Source: Clarkia xantiana subsp. parviflora (Eukaryota; Streptophyta; Magnoliopsida; Myrtales; Onagraceae). Taken from it: a DNA stretch of 64,000 bases. A model generated the notes under the pieces. That model saw only the letters and a program-made list of their open reading frames with translations. It made no database searches and was not told the origin of the DNA. Below, in pieces: positions 24,541-36,318 of the stretch (positions within the stretch are counted from its first letter, which is position 1; each line of letters begins with the position of its first letter). The translations under genes were made by a program, and so were the position numbers. The stretch lies in contig JAPTYO010000011.1 in the NCBI GenBank assembly GCA_036873135.1, positions 12,968,747 through 13,032,746 of the forward strand, given 5' to 3'.

Positions 24541-25080
24541 CCAAGCCGGGACACGTCGACAAATCGATAGAAGAATGACTCCTATAAATCAACAAGTCGC
24601 CCAAGGCGACATGTCTGAAATGGCGATAAAGTCTTAAATATCTCGACAACTCTATAAGCCGCTCAAACACCAACATCTCAAATGTCATCAATATGTTCCC
24701 AAGATACCGATAAAAGATTAGGTACGTTGACAATTTCAGTAAAAGGTTTGTGTTCACAAGCTTGATTAGGGACACAACGTGTCCTAAGAAATTAGAGTGT
24801 CAAAAACGAAATTCCTTCCTCGGAAATCGTCAACTACAAAACTAATCAGTCATATCATATAGATTTGGCGATAGTTATAAGGAAGGCATCTCCTTGGTCA
24901 TTAACAATCGACATAGTAAACCTAGAAACGACGACAAAACCGAGGTTGTGGATAAGTTGATAAAAGAAAATGATCGAGATAATGGTAAAGCTTAAGAAAA
25001 ACGCAAAATACCTTTCATAAAGGAAGAGGGCGAATTACAAGACTAAAAAGAGAAAAATACAAATGTATTATTATCTAAGA
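24541..25080. mobile_element. T3 spacer between satellite and aORF
   Basis: Decayed satellite units to about 24760, then unique AT-rich spacer. No gene seen. Confidence 0.5.
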
Positions 25081-26153
25081 AAGCTTGGCAGGATCTTCAC
25101 CCTTCTCCAAAGGAATATCAAGATATTACTGAAGAAGAGGAACTTGAGAGAAGGGAAAATTGGGCTGATAAGCTTTCAGATTCCTCACAATCACCTTTAA
25201 AGAGATGAACAGCAAATCAGAAGCCGCCACGATAGTATCGGCCTCAAAAGCAGGACTTGCCTTATAGTCACTAATGACTTTAGCAGCAGCTACCTTTAAG
25301 CCTTCTACTTCAATCGCTAGAGTCTCGACTTTCCTCTGAAGAATAGCTCTTTCAACTAAGAGAATTTAATTCTCTTTACTCATCTTCTCCGACAAGGTGC
25401 GAAATTCTTCACCTAAAGAAGCAGAAGCCTTAAGAGCCTCACCACACTTCAAAGAATCTCGTTTCAGACTAGCAGAAACCTCAACCATTCGAACCACATC
25501 TCCCTTAAACTTAGCATTTTCCTCTTGGAGACTTTGAATCTCTTCTACACCACCCTTGGAAGAAAAAGCTTGAAGTTTTACCCTAGTCGACCTCAACTCA
25601 TTAAGAGGATCGAGCGTTAATTGGGAAAATTGAAGAGAATCCCTAGAAGCCTACAAAAAATAAAGAGGAAAATGACTTAAAAAGAAAAAAAAAAGGAGAA
25701 GTATGAAGGTTTACAGAGGGGAAAAAGACACAACCTCCACTTGATTCAAAAGAAGCTGGCGCACAGTTTTATCTACGTCACCCGCTCCCATCTCTAGGCG
25801 AGGACGATCATAAGGCGGGATTGAAGCATTCAATAAATGAAGTGCCGAGTCAGGATCAGCAATGGAATGTCCCTCTTTAAGAAGACATCCCCCCATATGA
25901 CTCAAAAGGATCCCAACCTTTTGAGCACTCGACAAGGGAATTCAGCAACATATCCCAATTAAAGGGGCGGTCCTTTGTAATCCAAAGGAACATTTAAAGA
26001 AGTCTTGGGAGGAGATATGGAATAGATGAAGACGAGGAGGAATCTTCACATATTTTTCTCTTTAACCAAGAGCTGGGAAAAGCAATGTTCCCACTCCGGG
26101 TAGGATACCAATGAGTTGGAAGCTCGACCTTACCTTTATCTCGTGAAGACTCC
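25081..26153 (-). pseudogene. T3 antisense aORF pseudogene
   Basis: Minus-strand gene opposite to the element. It begins at ATG 26153 (MESSRDKG). A middle block at 25711-25935 has DSALHLLNASI and ends LLLNQVE before a GT donor. A coiled-coil block (25366-25640, EIQSLQEENAKFKGDVVR) follows. The block and donor align with LALHLLAGSISPALRRP ... AIRRME/GT in the T7 aORF, so this is a homologue. Broken by stops near 26000 and at 25366 and by missing sequence in the first half. Function unknown. Confidence 0.7.
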
Positions 26154-26282
26154 ATGGGAGATTCTCCAACAGGAAGAATGGCTTCAACGTCAATGAAAAG
26201 TGAAGCGAAGAATTAAAAAGAAAAGATACACAGAGAATAGAGGCTACCAGAAAATATGAAAATGGCTGCGGTAAAAACTCAG

Positions 26283-26290
26283 TATTTATA
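26283..26290 (-). promoter_or_regulatory. Putative TATA box of the T3 aORF
   Basis: TATAAATA on the minus strand, inside the palindrome AGTATTTATACT at 26281-26292, about 130 bp upstream of the aORF ATG. The T7 aORF has a TATA box at a similar distance. Confidence 0.5.
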
Positions 26291-26625
26291 CTAGGTGAAA
26301 CCCAGGATTATCTTATCAAGGAAGTTACCTATGGAGACCTCTCATTGGTGCAGTAAATGCATTCATTACTGTTGTTAATCCCGAGACGACTGTTGAACCT
26401 CTCAAAAACTCTCCAACGGTCAAAAAATCAAGAATACAAATCACTGATTCAACTGAGGATATTCTGATCTCGCTTGAAGATCTAGACCTCGATTCAAGAC
26501 ACCGATAAAGTCCGAAGACTGCAAATCGACTAGATATATCGCCCGACAAAGGGAACTACTGGATCAATACTCGACATAAGACCTCTTCTTCATGAGAAGC
26601 CGACGACTCAAGTCTCAGGGGCAAG

Positions 26626-27345
26626 TGTTGGGTTACGATATTTAGGATGGGCTAGTACGTACAAGTCAAAGGCATATAAGTCGAGACTCCCAGAAGAGGT
26701 TGACGACTAATCACGCTCAGAATGTCAAAACCAGGAAAGATAGTCGACACCAAAATTTTGGAAGGTCGACATTCAAGGTCTTCAAAGAACGGCGACCAGT
26801 CAAACTCCAAACTCTCCCTCTTAAGGCAAGAGTCGATTTGACAACAAAGTCTTATTGACGAAACCTTTCGCTTAAGGAAAGGACAACTGGCAACCTGATT
26901 TGCCGCCTTAAAGAAAACCCTTCCTCTTAAGGAAGGGACATGTGGCAACCTGCTTCAACCGCCAGAAGGAAATCTTCCTAGCTAAGGAAAGATGAGGTGG
27001 CGACCTGCTTTTCACCTGCTGACACAGACTCAGGACAGAAACCCTCCCAAGAGGGTAGCCGCCATTCAAAGTCGGTTCAATTCTCCTATAAATAGGGGGA
27101 TACTTTCATCATTTATCTACATTCATATACTTCTTAAAGTATTCTCTTATATTAAATTACTGACTTAAGCTTCGGAGTGGAATCATGGGCCATCCCTTCC
27201 CCTTTTCAGGTCCTCGCCTTTCACAAAGCACCTAAAGGAAACTAAGTCACCCCAAGGTCGACACAGATACCTAAACGAGCTAGTCACAGGCGAGATATCG
27301 AAGTACACTACCATAAGTTCAAGACACGTCATTTTGATCCCAACA
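26626..27345 (+). repeat. T3 3' LTR (720 bp)
   Basis: TGTTGGG and CCCAACA form 7-bp inverted ends, preceded by the polypurine tract TCTCAGGGGCAAG. The U3 has diverged units of about 60 bp with cores like CTTCCTCTTAAGGAAG. TATAAATA lies at 27087-27094. It is the same family as the minus-strand LTRs at 45100, 47296 and 48120. Confidence 0.88.
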
Positions 27346-27651
27346 ATATGAATATCAAATAATTGCAATTCAGCCTACAAAATGATTCAGTCATAATCGT
27401 GCATTTTTGTAGATCCATCCCCATAACCGTAACTAGGTAGGCATCGGGTTTGATTAAAACCTTTAAATATCAAACCAATTCGCGCTGTGTAGTTAATTTT
27501 AAAGTTAAAAAACATTTCGATTTAAAATTTGACCAACCTAATTTTCATTTGACCCGAACCCGGTCCGGGTCGGTCAACCCAGTCTGGTCCGGTTTAGGTA
27601 ATTCAGTTCGGTTTTATCGAACCTGGTTGGGTTTAACCCGACCCATTAGCC
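27346..27651 (-). mobile_element. Copia leader fragment
   Basis: Similar in minus orientation to the C4 leader around 37080-37540 (GATCCATCCCCATAA, then a GGTCCGGTT-rich tract). It is a remnant trapped between the T3 LTR and the C3 LTR. Confidence 0.55.
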
Positions 27652-28244
27652 TGTTGGAATTGGGGGACGATTACTACAGAAACAAAAACCACATGGTACA
27701 TTCTATGTAACAAATTACGCAGCGGAAAGAACCCACATACCAATTAAGCTTTCCGTAGTCCCAGGAACGTGACGGGGAGTTCACGTTCTGCCAGATGGAT
27801 CCTGTAGGAACTATTTTGAAGGAGAAATCTACGAGAAATGGTCTCAACATCAAAGCCTCATTTCAATCGATCACTAGGATGGATCTCCGAGGTAATTGCT
27901 CAAAGAAATTTGGCACCTCCTTGGCCCTTATGTGGTTCTTCCGAAACTATTGTGTTAGGGAGAGGGATTTCTTTTGTCTCAACTAAAAGGGAGAAAAGTG
28001 ATTAACCCCTAATAAATCCCTATCACTCTCAATTTATAAGAGGTGGGCAAAACCTACCTAGGGTGTCCACCCATAATTTCGGCCGGCCATGTTAAAAGGG
28101 GAGGCCCAATTTTTGGCCTCTCATGTCAATTGTGATATAGGCCTAGAATAAAATCCCTAAAACGAAATTGTACAATTAACACTTAGGATGCTGAGCTTAT
28201 ATTAAAGGGCTCCTATTAGGTGGCCCATTCACCAAATGCCAACA
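27652..28244 (-). repeat. C3 copia 3' LTR (593 bp)
   Basis: TGTTGG and CCAACA ends. In element sense it is preceded by GGCGAGTGTGAGC, equivalent to the GGCGAGTGGGAGC polypurine-like tract before the C5 3' LTR. Confidence 0.85.
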
Positions 28245-29360
28245 GCTCACACTCGCCAGAATGGGAAGGTGCTTGTTAATATGTTGTCGACCAACACATC
28301 AAAATTTATTCTTCGATCAGGTTCGGCTCCCAAATTGTAAATACGAGGTTTGCCGTACGACCGGCAGACACAACAGACATCGTGCTAATCATCGGTTAAG
28401 AGTGTTGTAGCGTCTGAGGAACATTGATTCCCAACCTGTTATATACATGTTACCTCTCTGTGCCGCGATGTATCCATGGTCAACTGTTATTCTCAAAATG
28501 CCTAGTTTCCCCATATGAACACTTCTCCAAGGCATCCGTACAAGTATTCACAACCTTCAACTAATATCCGGGTTGTGGCCACCTAGTGAATACAAGATTC
28601 GGAGAATTACAGATTTACATGACCATCCTCTTTGCTCATACCCTTAGTATAACTCAACCGGTTTTAATATGTAGTCACTGGGCCTTTTTGTTCTAGCACT
28701 GCGTTCGTACGCCAGGAGGCGAACATTGAGCACAACCTTGAATATGAGTTATGAGTGGTAAGGATACTTCGGGTGCTCTTTCAGTTAGCACCCGGGATCA
28801 GTCACGCTCTCAAGGTGAATAAGTTTGCGCCCATAAAAATCTAGGAAGATTCCACATAGCACAACCGAGCCTGACCCCGTGGTTGAACGTGGCACGTGCA
28901 GTATGAAGTGCGCGTCGATAGAATAACCTGATCTTACATATTTTCAGGAATAGAAAATGTCATATACTATCGTAGATTCCCATCTAGCCAAGAATGTGGT
29001 GATTGACGAACATAGTTCATCACGGAGAACTGCAAAATAATGATCATTGTCGTGTAACCCCGAAACCAAATGATTGCTTTGCTTAACTAGGATTATCTTT
29101 TGAAACACCATGGTTCTTAGTTGATCTTGACATGGCCTAGGTTCCCGCTCCATCAAGACGACCGTGCCCGTGTGACGAGGCAAGGTCCACATTCAACATA
29201 TTTTATTGTAGGTTTTACACTCCTACGACTAGTTTATAGACCGTGCGTCCGATGTAATTTAGTCATTAAGACGTCGTAAGATCATAAACTCTAATTGCAA
29301 TTCTTTCATTCCAATATTAATTTCAAATTTCAAAAATCTTACTGACACATTACAAGCGTC
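28245..29360 (-). mobile_element. C3 3' non-coding region (about 1.1 kb)
   Basis: Lies between RNase H and the 3' LTR. It matches the same region of C5 and C2 (motifs CGTGGCACGTGCAGTATGAA, GATTTATCCCCCT-type blocks). No shared ORF was seen across copies. It is unusually long for a copia 3' untranslated region. Confidence 0.65.
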
Positions 29361-31385
29361 TTAAACCTTACGTAGTCCAAGCATTTTAACGTGTTTTTCG
29401 AAAACATCCTTGCGTAAAGGTTTTGTCAATGGGTCTGCAACCATACTCTCAGAGGACAAGTATTCTATTGTGATCAACTTGTTTTATACCTCACTTTTCG
29501 CATAGTTTTATCTAACATCAATGTGTTTTGTCCTACGATGGTACTTAGAATTCTTAATTGCCCCTATCGCTGCTTGACTGTCAGAGTAAATGCGCAAAGG
29601 CTTACTCCTGACCTCGACGTCAAGCAGGGCAGTCAAGAGTCGCTTTAGCCAGACAACTTCTTGTGCATTCTTAGAGAGAGCTATGAATACGAATTCCATC
29701 GTTGACAGCGCGACACAGGATTGCTTCTTGCTAATCCATGTAATGGCGGCATTAGCAAGGAGAAACACTCCTCCTGATGTAGACTTACGATCATCCGGAT
29801 CGCCACCATGGTCGGCGTCACGGTACCTAGTCAGTTCAAGCTTGCTACCCTCATAGTACAGTTCGTAGTCAGCCGTACCTTTCAGATATCAAATAATTTG
29901 TTTCACGGGTCGTAAAAGTTGATAACCAGGTTCAAATTGGAAACGTGCTGGTAAGCTCACAGTGTAACAGATATCTAGACGAGTGCGTTTCATGGCGTAC
30001 ATAAGACTGCCTACCATACTGAGGTACTCTGCACTTTTAATCTGTTCAAGCTTAATCTGGTCTTTTGGGTCGTCACGCTTCGACAGTGCACTCCCAAACA
30101 CAACCGGCGTATCCTAGGATTTTGCATTGTAGAGATTGAACCTTCTCAACAGTTTTTTGATATAGGCTTCTTGACAAAGACATAGTTTACAAGCAACCCG
30201 ATCCCTAGCAATCTTAATGCCCAGGATGTACGTGGCCTCTCCTATGTCTTTCATCTCAAATACAGATGCTAGCTAGGACTTTGATTCATTCAAATAACTC
30301 ACATCATTCACATCAATGAGTATGTCATCGACGTATAACGTTAAGATAACATACTTCGACTCAGAGGTCTTAGTGTACACGCAGGGATCCTCGTGAAGAT
30401 TCATGAATCCCTTGCCAATGATTTCCTCGTTGAACCTGCGATACCATCGCCGAAACGATTTTTTAAGACCATAGATCGATCTTTGAAGTTTACAAACTTT
30501 ACATTCATTTCCAGGAGATATGAAACCCTTCGGTTGCTCCATGTAGATCTCTTCTTCCAAATTCCCATGAAAGAAGCTGGTCTTAACATTCATTTTGTGC
30601 AGCACGTGATCGAGGCTCATTATAACCATCTAGAACTACCCTCCCACTAGGATCAATGCTCCCACTAGGAACAATACTCCCACTGGGAATCAGGGCATTA
30701 CTTGAACCTTCACCTACAACTTTTCTTGGACGGTCATTTGGACCATGAACCAAGTTCGTTGTTCCACTCCAGCTGTTACCAGTAGGTTGTTGATGAATTA
30801 TAGGTTTCTCATCCAACGGTTCAGTAACTTGATGATCAGGTTCTACTTGGTTCGCACCTGCAACAACTGTGATCTGGGTGGTTGGATTGTCTCCTCCCAC
30901 TAGACTTATAATGAAAATTCTTCTTTCTCATTTACCACATCGTTCAGTGGTGTTGCTGCCTCAAATCTCCCACACGAAGTAAGTAGGACCTGATTATTAT
31001 CATCATGTTCAAGTTCTATTAATACTTCGTTGGTTTTGATGTTACCAAGCTTAGGAAATTCGTCCTCAAGAAACGTAACGTCTCTAGACTCTTGTTCGAC
31101 CACGCCACCATTCTTCTGAGCAGCCACAAACACGTATCCCTTAGAGTGTTCGAAGTATCTTATGAAGATACTTTTCAGACCTCTAGGTCCCAACTTGCTG
31201 AATCGACTGTGGGTTTGATTCGTGTATGCTGCGCAACCCCAAGGGCGCAGCTTGGTAAGATCCATCTCTTTACTAGTCCATGGCTCATATGGTGTCGTGT
31301 CCACCGATTTTGAAGGAATAAGGTTTACTACATGAGTGGCTGTCAACAACGCATCATCCTAAAGGAGATCGGAAGTTGAGTTTGC
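29361..31385 (-). pseudogene. C3 copia pol pseudogene (integrase C-terminus, RT, RNase H)
   Basis: In minus order: integrase C-terminal part at 31349-30906 (ATHVVNLIPSKSVDTTPYE, LRPWGCAAY, GPRGLKSIFIRYFEHSKGYV), proline/serine-rich linker (30900-30640), RT at 30629-30273 (MNVKTSFFHGNLEEEIYMEQ, KLQRSIYGLKK, YVDDILI), RT end at 30101-29889, RNase H at 29768-29508 (WISKKQSCVALSTME, RIYSDSQAAIGA). The N-terminal RT has been lost between linker and RT, and further frameshifts and stops follow. All 5' domains are absent. Confidence 0.85.
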
Positions 31386-32970
31386 GAAACTCAAATTGCA
31401 ATTCTTTTATTCAATTGAAACATAATTTCAAATGTCAAAATGTTATCACTTTTACAAGCCACACAATTTAACCTACGTAATCCAAGCAGTTTTACGTGCT
31501 TTTCAAAAATTTCCCTACGTAACGGCTTAGTTAAAGGGTCTGCGACCATATTGTCTGTAGGCAAGTATTCTAAAGCGACTATGTTGTCTTTCAGAACCGA
31601 CCTAGCATAATAGTATTTCACATCAATGTGTTTAGTCCTACTATGGTACTTTGGATTCTTAACTACCGCAATGGCCGTCTGACTGTCGGAGTACACCTTC
31701 ACAGGTTTACTCTTCTTGTCGGTGCCAATTAATGCAGTAAGAAGCCATTTCAGCCAGACCGCTTCTTGTGCGTTTTTTGGAGAGGGCAACGAATTCTGAT
31801 TCCATAGTGGAAAGCGCGACACAAGATTGTTTCTTGCTTACCCATGATATGGCAGAATTAGCAAGGAGGAAAACTCCTCCTGTGGTGGACTTACGATCAT
31901 CCGGATTGCCACTGTGGTCGGCGTCACTATAACCGGTCAATTCGAGCCGATCGCCCTCATAGCACAGAACGTAGTCGGCAGTACCTTTCAGATATTTGAT
32001 AATTCGTTTTACGGCCTTTAGATGTTGATAACTAGGATCTGATTGGAATCTTCCTACTAGGCCCACAGCGTAACAGATGTATGGCCGAGTACAGAGCATG
32101 GCGTACATTAGACTCCCTACCATGCTCAGATACTCTGCATTCTTCATCTGTTTACGCTCTGGCTGGTTTTTCGGGCCATCACGCTTCGATAGCGCGCACT
32201 CGAACACAACCGGTGTATCCACGGGTTTAGCATCCAGCATTCTGAATATTTTCAACAGTTTGTTGATATATGATTCCTGAGATAGACATAATCTCCGAGC
32301 AGCACGATCTCGGGCAATTTTGATGCCTAAGATTTACGTGGCCTCTCCTATGTCTTTCATCTCGAATGCCGATGCTAACCAGGACTTTGATTTATTCACA
32401 AAACTCACGTCGTTCGCAGCAATGAGTATGTCATCCACGTATAGTGTTATGATGATATACTTAGACCCGGAGGTCTTGGAGTATACGCAGGGATCCTCGT
32501 GAAGATTCACGAATCCGTATCCGACGATTTCCTCGTGGAATCTGCGATACCATTGCCGAGACGATTGTTTAAGGTTGTATATAGATCTTTGGAGTTTGCA
32601 AACTTTACGTTCTTTGCCATGAGTAATGAAACCCTTCGGCCTATGTAGTTAAATTCACGTTTCTGACTCGTAGAATCGTATGAGTTTACGTTTCTACACA
32701 AGAAAGCGAGTTGAGTCGTAGTTAAGATCGCTATTTGTGTAGAAACGAACTGAGTCGGTAGTGAAGACGTAAACTCTTGAAAAAACGCGATTTTTATACG
32801 TCTTCACAGTTTCTGCAATTCTGACTTAAGTTAATAGAACCGGATCATACAGGCGGTCCAACCAACTGTGAACCGGTTGGTTCAAGAAAAAAATCAGTCG
32901 TTGTGTTGGTTCAACTTTTGGGAGAAAGAAAGGATAAGATGAAATAGATAAAAACCTAACCATGTAACAA

Positions 32971-33040
32971 TGGTGTGGTGGTTCAGCGCCTCATTCCTTA
33001 ATTAGAGGTTAGGGGTTCAATCCCCGCTAGTGACCATGTG
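32971..33040 (+). mobile_element. SINE-like tRNA-derived head
   Basis: A near-consensus RNA polymerase III A box (TGGTTCAGCGC, 32979-32989) and a perfect B box (GGTTCAATCCC, 33014-33024), 35 bp apart. The cloverleaf does not fold as a functional tRNA, so a SINE fragment is more likely than a tRNA gene. It lies inside the TIR transposon. Confidence 0.5.
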
Positions 33041-33379
33041 AATGGAAAATTGTAATGCGAGTAGTGGATGTCGGGGTGTTCGATCTTCCGTGCCGTGTCT
33101 AGTGTTTTAGCTCTGTTGTTGATCTGTGACTCCCTTGCCCTGTCTATTAGGAGAACTGGCTGAAACTTCCTTCTCGTTGAGTCACCCATCCTTCTCCTCT
33201 TGATCTGGTTGTTTGCCATGGTAGGGACTCCAGATTGACTTCTGGGCGACTTCTTAGCGATAGTTTTGGGAATGAAATGAAGATTGAAGAAATAAAAAAA
33301 TAGAGAGACAGAATGACAATGAATTTGGAACTTCGGAGAATTTTGGGACTTTCTTTTTCATTAAAATAACATTTAACAA

Positions 33380-33536
33380 TGACACCTAAGATAGCTAGCA
33401 CAGCAAACCTCAACTTTTAACGAGTAATAATAGAAAGGTCCTCAATAAACAATGTATGACACCTAAGATAGGCTAGCACCGCGAACCTCAAACTCTTAAC
33501 GAGTAATATAATAGAAAGGTCCTCAATAAACCATGT
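33380..33536. repeat. Direct repeat, about 78 bp x 2
   Basis: GACACCTAAGATAG ... AACGAGTAATA ... AGGTCCTCAATAAAC occurs twice in tandem inside the transposon. Confidence 0.85.
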
Positions 33537-36318
33537 ATTTTAGACACTTAAGGCTAGTATATATATTTATATTCTATCTAATTATCATTAATAACCAAAT
33601 TTCCTTACTGTTACAACGTCTACCCTCTTATATTTTTTTTCTTTTATTGGGAGTTCATAGAAACTTAAGTTTCTACGACTCGACTTTACGACTCGATTCT
33701 ACACCACATTTCTGTCTCTACTTAGAAACTCGTTTTTACTGCATAGCCTTCGACTGCTCCATATAGATCTCTTCCTCCAGGTTTCCATGGAGGAATGCGG
33801 TCTTAACATTCATTTGATGTAGCTCTAGATCAAGACTAGCAACTAGGGCAAGGATGGCCCTTACTGTGGTGTAACGCACAGTTGGTGAGTATGTTTCATC
33901 AAAGTCCACTCCGTGGATTTGGGTATATCCTTTCGCAACTAGTCGAGCTTTGTATCGCTCGACTTCTCCATCAACAGTGAGTTTGAGTTTCAATACCCAC
34001 TTAGCTCCTATTGCTCTGCGGTTCGCATGCAAATCAACTAATGACCAAACCGAATTAGCTTTCATTGAGGCGATTTCATCTTCCATTGCTTTTCTCCATT
34101 CCTTTTCTTGAGGTCCTTCCATCGCTTGTTTAACCGTTACTGGTTAATTAACAGATGTGAGAGTGAATATTTCGCCTCTCTCAATGGGATACATTTTAGG
34201 GGAAGTGCGTTGCCTTTGAATGCGTCTAGGCTCACCTATCCCATTTTGAGTTTGACCCATACTCTCACTTGGAATAATGCTTCTTATCGGGGCACTACTC
34301 CCACTGGGAATGTTGGCGTTACTAGTACTTTGAGCAACAACTGTCCTAGTACGACCCCTTCGTCTCGGAATTTCACCTCCGAGATTAGTTCTTTGATCGC
34401 TAGGATCTGGAACTGGAGCGATCATCCCACTCCCACTTGAAATAATGGGAATTGATGGTAGTTGTGTGTTATGAATGTCAGGTTCTATTTGATTCGCATT
34501 CCCAGCAATAGTGAGCCCTTCCACTGGATTTATAATGGGGATATCGTCCTCATTAACCGAATCACTTTTTGCTGTGCCAAATCTCCCACTCGAATAAAGT
34601 GCGACCTGAGAATCATCATCATCATGTTCTAGTTCGGTCAGAACTTCATCTGTTTTTATCTCTTGAAGCGATGGAAATTCGTCCTCAAGAAAAGTGACGT
34701 CTCTGGATTCATGTTCGTACACACTACCGTTTTCTTGAGTTGACACAAATACATAACCTTTTGAGTTCTCGGAGTATCTTATAAAGATGCTCTTAAGTCC
34801 TCTGGGGCCTAAGTTTCCAAATCGGTTGTCAGTTGTATGTGTGTATGTTGCGCATCCCCAAGGTCGCAGCCTGGTAAGATTTAACTTTCTACCAGTCCAG
34901 AGCTCATACGGTGTTGTGTTAACTGCTTTTGATGGGACAAGGTTTACTACATGAGTGGCAGCAAGCAATGCGTCTCCCCAATAATTAATTGGTAACTGTG
35001 CCTGTGACATCATGGTTCTCACCATGTCTAGGAGAGTCCGATTACGACGTTCAGCCACACCATTCTGCTTCTTTGGAAGACATTGCATAGAAGCGATATG
35101 AATTTACATTGCCATGTAGATCCATGATAAACAGACCATTATAAGAAAAGGCATATCCTAATAAAGTATCCCCTTTATTTATACGAACAAAGGATCTCTC
35201 AAATGACAAAATAAAGTTTTTATCCATAAGAGCAGAAACAGAAACAACGTTCCTACGGATTCTAGGAGCGAAAATGACATTATATAGAAGTAAGAATTTG
35301 CATTTACCCATCGGCAATTTGCAAGTCCCTACCCCTATGACTTCAACTTGTGAGTTGTCGCCAATGTATATCCTTTTAGAATCCTTCGGCAATCGTCTAA
35401 ACTTGGCAAATAGTTCTCGATCGCTGGCTATGTGGTCCGTTGCACCTGAATCAAGAATCCAAGACGGATTTGAGTCAGTTAACATGACAGTTGAGGAAAC
35501 TAAAGCTTCCTCTACATAACCAAATTCGCATACCTTTTCAGGATGCGATTTGCTGGAACCTACACCATCGTTTATTCGGCGTGGACTGGAGTTCCCGCAA
35601 ACTATCTCAGATTTTAATCTGGGACTGCCTTGTTTAGGTGAAGTCAACGTTTTACCGTCGACTGCCTGTTGTTTCTTTCCTTTGTTCCTGAATTTCTTTT
35701 TCTTGCGGCCAGCTTGTCCTGTGGATTTCGGTTCCTTCGATACCGATTTTAATCGAGCCTGTTCCATCTCGACTATTTTCAGGACAGATGCAATATCAAG
35801 TACGGAAGTGCTGACAGTCAATATGGCCTTGGTTGCTCTCCAAGACTTCGGGAGGATCCCTATTATGGCCTGAATTTTATCCCATTCAGCCATCTGACTG
35901 TCATCTTCCAATGGCTTGAATAGGCGAAGGAGGTCGTATATTTTTCAAGTACACTCTTACTATTTTTGTTCAGACATGTTTCTAATGTTGGTATAAGTGG
36001 GTGCAGTGTAACTGCCATGCCACTTCCATATTTCAGAAAGAGGGCATCCCAGATGTCCTTTGTCGTCGAATCATCCTTATAGCGGACATAGAAATCTTTT
36101 GACATTTCCAACAGTATCAGCTCCTTTGCTTTCTTATCATCTTACTCCCACTTAAAGTGGGCAAATGCCAGATCTTTGGTGAGTCTGACATTTGGGTGAT
36201 TCATGGTTATTTGTATGTGGTCACACATACCTTGTGCTTCCAAAATTGTAATGACGCGTTTGCTCCACGAGTCATAATTCGTCTCAACTAATAGCTCAGA
36301 TTCACATGATAATGCCAT

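Larger units (their letters stand above)
22118..27345 (+). mobile_element. T3: internally deleted Tat element
   Basis: In order: protease fragment, short spacer (22581-22735), 81-bp satellite, more spacer (24545-25080), antisense aORF pseudogene, polypurine tract, 3' LTR. This is the T7 order with gag 5' end, RT, RNase H and integrase removed. It may depend on relatives for mobility, or be a dead deletion derivative; the 5' LTR is not visible. Confidence 0.75.
32641..33746. mobile_element. TIR transposon inserted in C4 RT (1106 bp, hAT-like target site)
   Basis: The ends are CTATGTAGTTAAATTCACG and, read in reverse, CTATGCAGTAAAAACGAG. It is flanked by CCTTCGGC (32633-32640) and CCTTCGAC (33747-33754), an 8-bp target duplication with one mismatch. 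Removing it restores the RT reading order seen in C3 and C5. An 8-bp duplication suggests hAT, but the termini are not a form I recognise. Subterminal GTAGAAACG / CGACTCG motifs repeat at both ends. No transposase. Confidence 0.75.
31386..36318 (-). pseudogene. C4 copia gag-pol pseudogene, interrupted
   Basis: Gag starts at ATG 36318 and continues in broken frames to about 35600 (MEDDSQMAEWDKIQAIIG near 35911). Protease has WILDSGATDHI near 35450. The integrase zinc domain and core are deleted at about 35090, so the protease-end block runs directly into QNGVAERRNRTLLDMV. The integrase C-terminus spans 35060-34450, a PSGS-rich linker follows, then the RT N-terminus at 34122-33755 (EWRKAMEDEI, AIGAKWVLKLK). 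A transposon at 32641-33746 splits RT after IYMEQ. RT and RNase H resume at 32632-31391 (DADHSGNPDDRKSTTGG, KVYSDSQTAIA, NMVADPLTKPL). Right after RNase H the element is cut and joined to C3. Confidence 0.88.

Noticed and set aside
31365..31385. AGATCGGAAG, resembling a sequencing adapter at the C3/C4 join
   Set aside because: The surrounding bases align as integrase coding sequence (LPI... region) with C4 at 34980-35000, so this is a chance match of 10 bp.
32971..33040. Functional tRNA gene
   Set aside because: The A and B boxes are present, but no acceptor stem or clear anticodon arm forms.
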